Of a stretch of 36,191 nucleotides of DNA, positions 1 to 7,947 are shown one piece after another; positions within the stretch are counted from its first letter, which is position 1, and each line of letters begins with the position of its first letter. Source of the DNA: DATCRE01 sp964235605 (GTDB lineage Bacteria > Bacteroidota > Bacteroidia > Cytophagales > Cyclobacteriaceae); NCBI GenBank assembly GCA_964235605.1, contig CAXSCR010000046.1, positions 1 through 36,191 on the forward strand, read 5' to 3'. The notes below the pieces were generated by a model that was not told the origin of the DNA, searched no databases, and was given only the letters and a program-made list of their open reading frames with translations. Position numbers and translations under genes: made by a program.

Positions 1-165
1 AGTTTAATTGTGTTTTATCCTAAATTTACAAAATCTGCAATTTGTCGTACACCCAATTTTATTAATTTTGTGATCTGATATAATTAAGTGCTTAATGCCG
101 TGGCATCAGTCATTGAATTACCTTTTAAAACTATTCTAACAAGCAATACTCATGTATCCCATCCA

Positions 166-620
166 TTACTTTTCATACAATTTATACAACGATCTATCTA
201 GTGTGCTGGGATTAATGAAACCAAAACATGATTTCCTTGAGGATAAATAAGTAACTCTGCAGCTACATCATTTTTTTCTTTAAGGCCTCATAAAAAACGG
301 AGGCTATTATTCACCTTAACAACGTCATCTCGCCAGCATGAACAATAAAGGTGGGCGGCGTTTCGCTATCAACATTGATTTGATTCGAATAAAGTTCGAT
401 AGTGATTTCATGAGATGCCGGGCCCGGACTTTATCTTTCATTATTTGATCACTAGGCAATCGGTATTTTAGAACAAAAGCGGCAATCCTTAATTTATTAA
501 ATTTCAGCCACATACTGTAGCTGGCACAGAAGATTATAATGTATAAGACTGTTTTCATTATTTTCACGTTATTGAAGTATATAAAAGTTATATAAACACC
601 GTACCCGAATGAATAGGAAA
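166..620 (-). pseudogene. Decayed alpha/beta-hydrolase (acetyl esterase/BD-FAE-like) gene
   Basis: Remnant of a secreted or cytoplasmic esterase of the type that removes acyl groups from xylan-like sugars. It can be read in pieces on the minus strand. At about 486-430 one frame gives IAAFVLKYRLPSDQ, the usual segment after the oxyanion strand. At about 366-329 a second frame gives SETPPTFIVHAG. At 329-297 a third gives DDVVKVNNSLR, the catalytic-Asp region, followed by EALKKKNDVAAELL and YPQGNH, where the catalytic His belongs. One more frameshift gives GFINPSTLD and a stop at 166-168. The roughly 100 residues that should lie between the first two blocks, including the GxSxGG nucleophile elbow, are missing, so the product would be inactive. 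The family call rests on motif order recognised by eye. The 99-codon frame at 325-624 is only the longest surviving piece. No other gene is visible in the first 660 bases. Confidence 0.75.
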
Positions 621-679
621 TCAAATTACCGAATGAATTGCTCTTTAGCCACTTGGTCTAACAATTGTCTCTAATTTTA

Positions 680-3175
680 GTGAATAATATTCCTTTGAAA
701 ACCGCCCGTAAGATTTTCTTCTATGTATTGATTACTATTAGTGTATTCATCGTTACGTTAACAGTTTCTGTATTTCTATTTAAAGACAAAATAATAAATC
801 AGTTCATAAGGGAAGCAAATAAACACCTTAGTACCCCCGTTACCATTGGTAAGGTTGATGTTTCAGTCTTTCAGCACTTCCCTCAGTTATCTATTGTACT
901 TTCTAATGTGTATGTCGAAGATAGTCATGCAGGGCAATACCCGCTATTAACCGCGGGTACAATTTCATTTCAGTTTAATCTTATTGAAGTATGGAAAGGG
1001 GTTTACACCATCGAGGGCCTACAAATCCGCGACAGCGAGGTAAATTTAAAAATAGACGCTAAAGGTCGAGACAATTATACGATTGTAAAAGAAGACAAGT
1101 CAACTAAGGGAGATGCCAGTATTACTTTTGCCCTAGAAAAAGTTGGTATTGAAAAAACCAGAGTACATTATATTGATATAAGGGAAAGGCAAGAATTCAC
1201 CTTTTCAAGTAAAAACCTATTGGCGTCTATACAGACTGCATCTAACATTTATGACATAGCAGCAGAGGGCGACGTTACAACAGAAAAAATTAATGTGGCA
1301 GGTAACTCTTTGTTAGCAGGCAAGTCATTTGTAGTTGATAGCGAATTGTCGTACAACGACGAACAAAAAATTTTCTTAATTAAACCATCTGCTGTGGCGT
1401 TAAAAAATTCTGGCTTTAAAGTTAGCGGACAATACAGTTGGAAAATGAAAACTTTAGTGGATATTATGGTTGAGGGGGAAGACACAAACATACAAACTAT
1501 ATTGTCTTTGTTTCCTGCGGAAGCAGTTAAAGGTCTTGAAAAATATAAAAGTAAGGGCAATGTTTACTTTAATGCTAAACTAAAAGGAGAAATAAGTAAA
1601 ACTAAAAATCCATCGCTATCGGTTGAGTTTGGTTTTATAGATGCTACCATCTTTCATCCTGATTTTAAATCCACCATTGAAGACGCTACTCTTAAAGGTT
1701 CATTTGCTACGAGCTCTATAACTGATTTTTCTAAGTCTGTGTTGATCTTAAAAAATATTAATGGCAAACTAAACAATGAGCCTTTTAGTGCCAATCTTAT
1801 AATTAATGATTTTAAAGATCCAGATGTAATCTGCGATTTTAAAGGTCGCGTAGACGCTGGCTCACTAAGTAGTTTCTTTCCCATTGAAAACCTGAATAAC
1901 GTAACGGGCTCGTTGCTTGCTGATATTTCTTTCGAAGGGAAAATTCAAATGTTAAAAAATAAAGCTACAGCACAACGTGTATTTACTAAGGGCACCATCG
2001 AGTTAGAAAATATCAATTTGAAATATGGGAAAGAAAATATACCTGTAAATAATTTGAAGGGAAGTCTACAGTTTAACAACAATGACCTTGCTATGAGCAA
2101 TGTATCTGCTTTGGTTGGAAACAGTGATTTTGTATTTAATGGTTTTTTTAAAAACGTAATTACATTTCTACTTTTTGAAAATCAACCCATAGGTATTGAA
2201 GCCGATTTGAAATCAAAATTTTTAGATGTTGACCAGTTATTTGCAATCGGATTTGGTAAGCCTACAGAAGGGTCTAAGCAAGAATATGAATTCGATATTT
2301 CTAGAAACATATATCTAAATTTCAATTGCGATGTGGATGCACTACGTTACAGACGTTTTACCGCACGTTCAGTGACAGGAGATGTTCTTGTTAAAAATAA
2401 GCTAGCTGTATCGCGTAACATAGTTCTCAAAACAATGGGTGGCGACCTTACCTTCTCAGGAATTGTTGATGCTCAAAATAATAAAGCTATTGATGTAGTG
2501 AGTTCATTTAAACTCAATGGCATTAACATAGATAGTATATTCTATGTTTTCGAAAACTTCAATCAAGATTTTATCCAGGATAAACATCTGAAAGGTGAGA
2601 CCACTGCTACAGTAAGCCTGGAACTTGTATTAAATCAAAATCTTAAAATTTTTCCTGAAACCCTTATCTCCGATATAAGCATTTCTATTAATAAAGGAGA
2701 GCTTAACAATTTTGAGCCTATGCAAAAACTTAAAAAATACCTTGATGATGAAAGTCTCAACAACCTCCGTTTCTCTGATATAAACAACGACATTCACATC
2801 GAAAATAAAACGGTATACTTGCCACAGATGGAAGTGCGTAGCAATGTAACAGACATTAAGGTTAGTGGAACACATACCTTTGATCAACAAATAGACTATC
2901 ACCTCATAACGCCCTTACGAAGCAAAAAGAAAGTCAATCCACTAGAAGCAAAAACTGCCCTTGAAGAAAGTAGCAATGGGCAAACCAAGCTTTTTCTAAA
3001 GATAGTCGGAACCACAGATAATTATCGCATTATGTATGACACTGAAGCCGTGCGCAAAAAAATTGGCAGCGACCTTAAAAAGGAAGTGCAAGAATTAAAA
3101 GATGCGTTTAAGAATAAAGGTTCGCAGAAAAAGAAAGAGGCGGAACTAGAAGAGGGAGCCTATTTTGATTGGTAA
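680..3175 (+). CDS. AsmA-family envelope protein
   Basis: Large inner-membrane-anchored protein of the AsmA/TamB-like superfamily, thought to act in envelope biogenesis or lipid trafficking. The N-terminus has one strong membrane helix (about residues 10-33) right after a basic start, followed by a long beta-rich periplasmic region. Repeated short amphipathic strands and phrases such as DVSVFQHFPQLS near the N-terminus and TDIKVSGTHTF near the C-terminus are typical of Bacteroidota AsmA proteins. The tail is highly charged (lysine and glutamate rich). About 830 residues is normal for the group. There is no ATG at the 5' end: the frame opens with TTG at 665, GTG at 680 and TTG at 695. GTG at 680 is chosen as the commoner codon, and the true start is uncertain. 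It converges with the next gene, leaving 17 bases. The substrate is unknown. Confidence 0.8.
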   Translation: MNNIPLKTARKIFFYVLITISVFIVTLTVSVFLFKDKIINQFIREANKHLSTPVTIGKVDVSVFQHFPQLSIVLSNVYVEDSHAGQYPLLTAGTISFQFNLIEVWKGVYTIEGLQIRDSEVNLKIDAKGRDNYTIVKEDKSTKGDASITFALEKVGIEKTRVHYIDIRERQEFTFSSKNLLASIQTASNIYDIAAEGDVTTEKINVAGNSLLAGKSFVVDSELSYNDEQKIFLIKPSAVALKNSGFKVSGQYSWKMKTLVDIMVEGEDTNIQTILSLFPAEAVKGLEKYKSKGNVYFNAKLKGEISKTKNPSLSVEFGFIDATIFHPDFKSTIEDATLKGSFATSSITDFSKSVLILKNINGKLNNEPFSANLIINDFKDPDVICDFKGRVDAGSLSSFFPIENLNNVTGSLLADISFEGKIQMLKNKATAQRVFTKGTIELENINLKYGKENIPVNNLKGSLQFNNNDLAMSNVSALVGNSDFVFNGFFKNVITFLLFENQPIGIEADLKSKFLDVDQLFAIGFGKPTEGSKQEYEFDISRNIYLNFNCDVDALRYRRFTARSVTGDVLVKNKLAVSRNIVLKTMGGDLTFSGIVDAQNNKAIDVVSSFKLNGINIDSIFYVFENFNQDFIQDKHLKGETTATVSLELVLNQNLKIFPETLISDISISINKGELNNFEPMQKLKKYLDDESLNNLRFSDINNDIHIENKTVYLPQMEVRSNVTDIKVSGTHTFDQQIDYHLITPLRSKKKVNPLEAKTALEESSNGQTKLFLKIVGTTDNYRIMYDTEAVRKKIGSDLKKEVQELKDAFKNKGSQKKKEAELEEGAYFDW

Positions 3176-3192
3176 GTCAGATTAATCAATCG

Positions 3193-3699
3193 CTAATTAA
3201 ACTTTGTTTTAATTATGCCTTTCTGGGGATTGATTTTCACTTCAAAGAAGTGCGTAATGAAGGTATTCATTCTTGTATCCATCATAATCAATGGACTATC
3301 TACAGGATAAAATACAGTAAGGTCTAATGCCGCGCGTAGGAAATTAGGGTGTTTGCAAAATTCCTTTACCCAAGCTTTGAATTGGATTGTCCATTCTTCC
3401 TTATATTTTTCAAAGTCATCCTTACCCTCAAAAATAAATGTCAACTGATTGTCGCTGTAATACGTATAGCGAAAAATCCCGGTAAGGTAAAGATAGAATT
3501 CGTGTAGATGTCTTAAGTCTCGGCTTTGATGATTTTGGATTTTGTTAGCAGTCTCATCTATAATGCCCAACGGATTATGCGACAACAAATACTGAACCTT
3601 TACAAAGTCAACCAAGTATTGAAGTAAAAATTGCTCCGCAGACAATTGTGCCTGTTCTAAAATGTAATTCTTATCGCGAGGGAAAAATTTTTTTAGCAC
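3193..3699 (-). CDS. Conserved-looking protein of unknown function
   Basis: No family recognised. The product is about 168 residues, soluble, with no signal peptide or membrane helix, rich in aromatic residues, Lys and His, and mixed alpha/beta in appearance. The frame stays open upstream to a GTG at 3804, but those extra 35 codons are translated palindromic repeat (3740-3806). A good promoter (TTG-N19-TACTTTTG, 3746-3717) lies inside that extension, so its transcript could not contain the upstream GTG codons. GTG at 3699-3697 is therefore taken as the start, leaving a leader of about 10 bases. No ATG is available near the 5' end. Codon use matches the neighbours. It is convergent with the AsmA-family gene. 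Confidence 0.6.
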   Translation of the reverse strand: MLKKFFPRDKNYILEQAQLSAEQFLLQYLVDFVKVQYLLSHNPLGIIDETANKIQNHQSRDLRHLHEFYLYLTGIFRYTYYSDNQLTFIFEGKDDFEKYKEEWTIQFKAWVKEFCKHPNFLRAALDLTVFYPVDSPLIMMDTRMNTFITHFFEVKINPQKGIIKTKFN

Positions 3700-3716
3700 G
3701 TTGAATTGGTGTTTTG

Positions 3717-3746
3717 CAAAAGTAATTAAAAGGAGTTGATAGTCAA
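3717..3746 (-). promoter_or_regulatory. Bacteroidota-type promoter for the 3193-3699 gene
   Basis: On the minus strand TTG (3746-3744), exactly 19 bases, then TACTTTTG (3724-3717). This matches the known Bacteroidota pattern TTG-N19-TAnnTTTG in full. It sits about 18 bases before the proposed GTG start and just inside the edge of the palindromic repeat, which may have supplied the TTG. Confidence 0.5.
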
Positions 3747-3959
3747 TAGACGATGGTCGATAGTCGATGGCGGGGATGTCCACGGTCGACAGTCCACAGA
3801 CCACAGTTTGGGCGGTGAAGTAGGAGCAAATTGTTTATCGAATGACGGGCTCTCGTTGATGAGAACTAATCTCGGTAAACTTAACCAGACGGCCGTGGTC
3901 TGTGGACCGTCGACTGTGGACCGTGTACATCTCCCACCATGGTCTGTGGACCGTCGACC
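3740..3959. repeat. Palindromic intergenic element, family A, copy 1
   Basis: Two GC-rich arms face each other. The left arm (3778-3806) begins GTCCACGGTCGACAGTCC. The right arm (3890-3922) begins CGGCCGTGGTCTGTGGACC and is close to the left arm's reverse complement. A third half-arm lies at 3940-3959 and a diverged GTCGATAGTCGAT stretch at 3740-3770. The arms would fold into a long hairpin around a loop of about 83 bases. The same arms occur at 9604-9718 and 9842-9956, but the loop there is unrelated, so the arms are the conserved unit. No ORF of its own is seen. Confidence 0.75.
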
Positions 3960-3967
3960 TCCCCACC

Positions 3968-5548
3968 CTAAAACTTCTCCGCGCTTGCTGACTCGTAAGA
4001 ATGAACGTAACGCTCAGGTATTGCACCATTTACCATTGCTCCCACTGGGACGGATGGGTATATCTCTTCGAAGGTGCGGACTTGGTCCATGAATACGCGT
4101 CGGTTGATTTGGTGTCTATTTAGTTTACTTGGCGTGTCAATGCCCGATGCGGCCATCAACTCTACAAAACTTTCGATTGTGTTCTTATGATAGTTCGCAA
4201 CCCTTACCTTCTTATCATCTACAACTAGCCCTTCTACCAATTGTGGATCTTGGGTAGCCACACCGGTTGGGCAGGTGTTTCTGTTGCACTCAAGTGCTTG
4301 AATACAACCTAGCGCCATCATCATGGCGCGGGCGCTATTACACATATCGGCACCCAATGCAATAGCCCTTATCATTTGAAAGCCAGTAAGAATTTTTCCG
4401 GAGGCTATGACCTTAATGTGTCGACGTACATCGAAACCCTTTAGCATGTTGTCCACAAAACTTAATCCGTCTAAGAGTGGCATGCCTACAAAATTAGAGA
4501 ACTCAGGCGGTGCGGCACCAGTACCCCCTTCTCCCCCATCAACTGTTATGAAATCAGGATAAATGTTTAGTTCAACCATGGCTTTACAGATTGAGATAAA
4601 CTCACTTTTACGGCCAACGCATAATTTAAATCCTACTGGTTTACCACCTGATAATTCACGCATCCTTTGAATGAATACCATCATTTCTTTTGGTGTAGAG
4701 AATGCACTATGAAAGGGTGGAGAAAACACCGTAGTTCCCGCTTTAACACCACGTATAGCTGCAATCTCAGGTGTATTTTTTTTAGCTGGAAGAATTCCGC
4801 CATGGCCTGGCTTAGCCCCTTGCGAAAGTTTTAATTCAATCATCTTAACTTCGGGGCGTAAAGCATTCTTTGAAAATGCTTCTGGCGAGAAATTACCTTC
4901 ATCATCACGCGCGCCGAAATATCCGGTGCCTACTTGCCAGATGATGTCACCTTTGTTTTTGAGGTGGTGATTACTAATTCCTCCTTCACCGGTATTGTGC
5001 GCGAAACCTCCAATATTAGCGCCGGCATTCAAAGCCTCAATGGCATTGCCGCTCAGTGATCCAAAACTCATGGCTGAAACATTAAGAACACTAGCATCAT
5101 AAGGCTGCTTACATTCCTTACCACCTACAAGAACCTTGGGGTGATGATCTATCTTATGAAAATCTATAGGCACAATAGAATGATTCATCCACTCATATCC
5201 TTCGGCATATACATTCAATAACGTTCCGAAAGGCGTAGTGTCTATTTGCTTCTTTGCTCTTTGATAAATTACCGAACGATCTATGCGATTAATGGGAGCA
5301 CCATCTATATCAGACTCAACAAAGTATTGTTGAATTTTGGGCCTCATGTCTTCTAGTACATAACGCAATCTGCCAAGTAAGGGAAAATTCCTTTTAATGG
5401 ATTGTTTTGTCTGAACCATGTCTATTACCCCCATGTAAATCAGTGGACCGATAAATAGAAATGATACAAGGGCATCGATCCAGAAATATGACCATATCAA
5501 AACCAGAATTGAAATAACAACGCTTACAATGACAAATATTTTTCTCAT
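3968..5548 (-). CDS. FMN-binding glutamate synthase-domain protein, membrane anchored
   Basis: Stand-alone version of the central/FMN synthase domain of glutamate synthase (GltB2-like family). The domain normally makes glutamate from 2-oxoglutarate and ammonia using FMN and a 3Fe-4S cluster. Two hydrophobic helices (about residues 4-22 and 24-42) come first, so the protein is probably tethered to the inner membrane. The catalytic barrel follows, with GxGxGG-type glycine motifs (SQGAKPGHGG about 242-251, VDGGEGGTGAAP about 336-347). The cluster cysteines are C415, C421 and C426, with the C-x5-C-x4-C spacing of the family. The glutaminase domain with its N-terminal catalytic cysteine is absent, as is any GltD partner, so the electron donor and true substrate are unknown. 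Length (526 aa) is typical for solo members. Confidence 0.88.
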   Translation of the reverse strand: MRKIFVIVSVVISILVLIWSYFWIDALVSFLFIGPLIYMGVIDMVQTKQSIKRNFPLLGRLRYVLEDMRPKIQQYFVESDIDGAPINRIDRSVIYQRAKKQIDTTPFGTLLNVYAEGYEWMNHSIVPIDFHKIDHHPKVLVGGKECKQPYDASVLNVSAMSFGSLSGNAIEALNAGANIGGFAHNTGEGGISNHHLKNKGDIIWQVGTGYFGARDDEGNFSPEAFSKNALRPEVKMIELKLSQGAKPGHGGILPAKKNTPEIAAIRGVKAGTTVFSPPFHSAFSTPKEMMVFIQRMRELSGGKPVGFKLCVGRKSEFISICKAMVELNIYPDFITVDGGEGGTGAAPPEFSNFVGMPLLDGLSFVDNMLKGFDVRRHIKVIASGKILTGFQMIRAIALGADMCNSARAMMMALGCIQALECNRNTCPTGVATQDPQLVEGLVVDDKKVRVANYHKNTIESFVELMAASGIDTPSKLNRHQINRRVFMDQVRTFEEIYPSVPVGAMVNGAIPERYVHSYESASAEKF

Positions 5549-5565
5549 AAGAATAGGCTTATAAC

Positions 5566-5573
5566 CAAATATA
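5566..5573 (-). promoter_or_regulatory. -7 box for the glutamate synthase-domain gene
   Basis: TATATTTG on the minus strand, an exact TAnnTTTG match, ending about 18 bases before the ATG. No TTG is found at 17-20 bases upstream, so the -33 element is weak or absent. Confidence 0.35.
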
Positions 5574-5681
5574 GTAAAATCACATGGGGTCGCGTATCAC
5601 TTTTTTAATTTTTAACCCGGTAGTTTGCTTCTTTATCTTGAAGGCTTTTCACTATATTATGTACTTAGACAAATTAATGTT

Positions 5682-6335
5682 ATGGAAGTTCCGCAGCTCA
5701 TACAGCAGATCAACTTCAATCAGACCTTTGCTATTTTCGATCTTGTTGCCGTGTTTCTCTTTGCAACTTCAGGGGCGCTAGCGGCCATCAGAAAGAAATA
5801 TGACTTTATTGGTGTACTGATGCTCGCTTTCTTTTCAGGTATTGGAGGAGGTTTAATACGTGATGCAGTTTTTATTCAAGGGGGCCCTCCATTGGTCGTG
5901 ACCGATTCAAAGTACTTACTGATGATATTGTTAGCATTCATTTTATCAATGGTATTTCATATGCGGTTAGGTAAAATGTGGCGCACCATGATGCTAGTGG
6001 ATGCATTGGGTCTCGGTGCTTATGGTGTAGTTGGAGCCCATGCTGCATTAGAAGGTGGTTTGGTACCTCTTGCTGCTATTCTAGTTGGTGTATTTAATGC
6101 TGTAGGTGCTGGCATAATTCGAGACGTCTTGACAAGAGAAGAGCCAATGATTTTTAAACCAGGACAATTTTACGCAGGTGCCGCTATTGTTGGTTGCAGT
6201 ATTTTTGTTTCAATGGTCGAACTGTTGGATGCCCATGACACCCTTGCTGCCCTCACTGCAATCTCAGTTACATTTATGATTCGGCTTCTTGCTGTTAAAT
6301 TCGACTGGCAGACTAAATCTATTTTAAAAGAATAA
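5682..6335 (+). CDS. TRIC-type cation channel family protein (YadS/YicG, UPF0126)
   Basis: Small inner-membrane protein of the bacterial TRIC family, which forms trimeric K+-permeable channels. Its physiological role in bacteria is poorly defined. It is built from two similar three-helix halves plus a final helix. Each half carries the glycine-kinked motif followed by Arg-Asp: FSGIGGGLIRD in the first half and AVGAGIIRD in the second. Both are typical of the family. The longer open frame begins at a TTG (5625), but homologues begin shortly before the first membrane helix, so the ATG at 5682 is preferred, giving 217 aa. It stands alone between a divergent and a convergent neighbour. Confidence 0.87.
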   Translation: MEVPQLIQQINFNQTFAIFDLVAVFLFATSGALAAIRKKYDFIGVLMLAFFSGIGGGLIRDAVFIQGGPPLVVTDSKYLLMILLAFILSMVFHMRLGKMWRTMMLVDALGLGAYGVVGAHAALEGGLVPLAAILVGVFNAVGAGIIRDVLTREEPMIFKPGQFYAGAAIVGCSIFVSMVELLDAHDTLAALTAISVTFMIRLLAVKFDWQTKSILKE

Positions 6336-6349
6336 GATTGTAGGACACT

Positions 6350-6829
6350 TTATATTTTTTCAATGATTCGCATTATTTTTTCTAGGGCGTGCTGATCTAC
6401 GGTATCAAAATTATTTATTTTATCGCTGTCCACATCCAATACTAAAAAAACTTCGTCATTTTTTATAGCGGGTAATACGATCTCAGATTTGGAGGCATCA
6501 CTACAGGCAATATGCCCTGGAAATTCATCAACGTTAGGTACCAGAATTGTTTTCTTTTCCTTCCATGATGCACCACATACACCTTTGCCTAGGTTGATTC
6601 GTGTACATGCAATGGGCCCTTGAAAGGGGCCAAGTACCAGTTGATTATCCTTTACCAAATAAAAGCCAACCCAAAAGAAATTCATAGCTTGCTTAAGTGC
6701 CGCTGCAATGTTTGCCAGGTTTGCTACAAGATCTTTTTCGCCTTGCACCAATGCCGCTATTTGAGGGATTAATGTTGCATACTTTTCAGCTTTATCTTGA
6801 GCGGTAGAAATGATGAGTTGTTCAGCCAT
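6350..6829 (-). CDS. msrC: Free methionine-R-sulfoxide reductase (GAF domain)
   Basis: Cytoplasmic enzyme that reduces free L-methionine-(R)-sulfoxide with thioredoxin. A single GAF domain of 159 aa. The three redox cysteines are present as C75 (IACTRI), C85 (GVCG) and C109 (HIACSD), with the 10 and 24 residue spacing seen for C84/C94/C118 of the E. coli enzyme, which separates it from signalling GAF domains. It lies 37 bases downstream of ribD on the same strand with no clear promoter between, so the two are probably co-transcribed. Pairing with riboflavin synthesis has no obvious biochemical link. Confidence 0.9.
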   Translation of the reverse strand: MAEQLIISTAQDKAEKYATLIPQIAALVQGEKDLVANLANIAAALKQAMNFFWVGFYLVKDNQLVLGPFQGPIACTRINLGKGVCGASWKEKKTILVPNVDEFPGHIACSDASKSEIVLPAIKNDEVFLVLDVDSDKINNFDTVDQHALEKIMRIIEKI

Positions 6830-6866
6830 AGTGTTGTGTTTTATAAAATCTGATTAGGTATTGTTA

Positions 6867-7904
6867 TCAGCGCTCGTAAACATGTAGCATATCATTCATG
6901 ATGTTTTGCTCATAAACTAACTTACCCATTAACTGTGGCGCACGCAAGCCCTTTAAAAACGTTTGACGAGAAGTAAAGATTCTTGCCTCATCCCAAAGCC
7001 CTTCGTTAATAAAATGATTTAACGTCTGCGTGCCTCCTTCAATTATCACTGATTGAATTTTACGCTCATACAAATCAACAATCATATCCTGCAAAAAATT
7101 TCCCTCTCCGAGTTTGACGAACGAAAGGTTGGGTAATTCGTGATTCTTCTTCACGTTGTAACAAATTGTTTTTTGTTTTCCATCGAAAAGATGAAGGCTA
7201 TCATCCAGCTTTAAAAATCTATCCATAACTATACGCATAGGGTCTCTGCCCGACCAGTCGCGTACGTTAAGCTGCGGATTATCATATTCAGCTGTTGCTT
7301 TACCCACCAATACAGCATCTTCTTCAGATCGCCACTTGTGTACAAGCTGCCGTGCATACACATTGCTTATCCACTTAGAATCATAATTTTCACGAGCAAT
7401 AAAACCATCCGTTGTTTGCGCCCATTTAAGTATGATGTAAGGCCGACGCTTTTCCATAAACATGAAGAAACGCTTATTTAATTTACGTCCTTCATCACCG
7501 CATTGGTCTGTCACTACTTCTATTCCTGCAGCGCGAAGTTTCTTCATTCCTTCACCTGCTACAAGTGGATTGGGATCTTGATTGGATATAACCACCCTCT
7601 TTACAGCATGCTGAATTAGCAAATCAGCACAGGGCGGTGTTTTTCCAAAATGTGAACATGGCTCAAGGCATACATAGACCGTGCTTTCTCTAAGAAGATT
7701 CTTATCGTCCACCGCGTTTATGGCATTGACTTCAGCATGCGCGCCGCCATAACGTTGGTGCCATCCTTCACCTATAATTCTTCCATCGTAAACAATTACA
7801 CTACCTACTAATGGATTTGGACTTACAAACCCGATCCCTTTCATGGCGAGTTCAAGCGCTCGCTGCATAAAAAGTGAATCAATATGATGATCAGAATTTT
7901 CCAT
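6867..7904 (-). CDS. ribD: Riboflavin biosynthesis protein RibD (bifunctional deaminase/reductase)
   Basis: Catalyses two steps of riboflavin synthesis: deamination of the pyrimidine intermediate, then NADPH-dependent reduction of its ribosyl group. The N-terminal zinc deaminase has H56-A-E58 and the PC..PC motif with C83 and C92. The C-terminal DHFR-like reductase starts near residue 148 (YIILKWAQTTDGF) and has the IIEGGTQTLNHF motif near the end. Length (345 aa) is normal. No other rib genes are near. Its ATG is only 29 bases from the divergent prmC start, and its promoter appears to lie inside the prmC coding region. Confidence 0.93.
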   Translation of the reverse strand: MENSDHHIDSLFMQRALELAMKGIGFVSPNPLVGSVIVYDGRIIGEGWHQRYGGAHAEVNAINAVDDKNLLRESTVYVCLEPCSHFGKTPPCADLLIQHAVKRVVISNQDPNPLVAGEGMKKLRAAGIEVVTDQCGDEGRKLNKRFFMFMEKRRPYIILKWAQTTDGFIARENYDSKWISNVYARQLVHKWRSEEDAVLVGKATAEYDNPQLNVRDWSGRDPMRIVMDRFLKLDDSLHLFDGKQKTICYNVKKNHELPNLSFVKLGEGNFLQDMIVDLYERKIQSVIIEGGTQTLNHFINEGLWDEARIFTSRQTFLKGLRAPQLMGKLVYEQNIMNDMLHVYER

Positions 7905-7917
7905 TGAGTTATTATTG

Positions 7918-7947
7918 CAAAGATTGGTAAGCTATGAACAATTCCAA
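7918..7947 (-). promoter_or_regulatory. Candidate ribD promoter overlapping the prmC start
   Basis: On the minus strand TTG (7947-7945), 19 bases, AATCTTTG (7925-7918): one mismatch from TTG-N19-TAnnTTTG. The box ends 13 bases before the ribD ATG. The -33 part lies within the first codons of prmC, so transcription of the two genes may interfere. Confidence 0.42.

Noticed and set aside
42..70. Full promoter match (TTG-N18-TAATTTTG) on the plus strand near the left edge.
   Set aside because: No gene lies downstream on that strand for 600 bases, and in AT-rich DNA a couple of such matches are expected by chance in a window of this size. A small RNA cannot be excluded, but nothing else supports it.
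3736..4092. 118-codon open frame on the plus strand.
   Set aside because: It is translated from the palindromic repeat and the antisense of the glutamate synthase-domain gene, with Arg/Pro/Ser-rich composition typical of a shadow frame.
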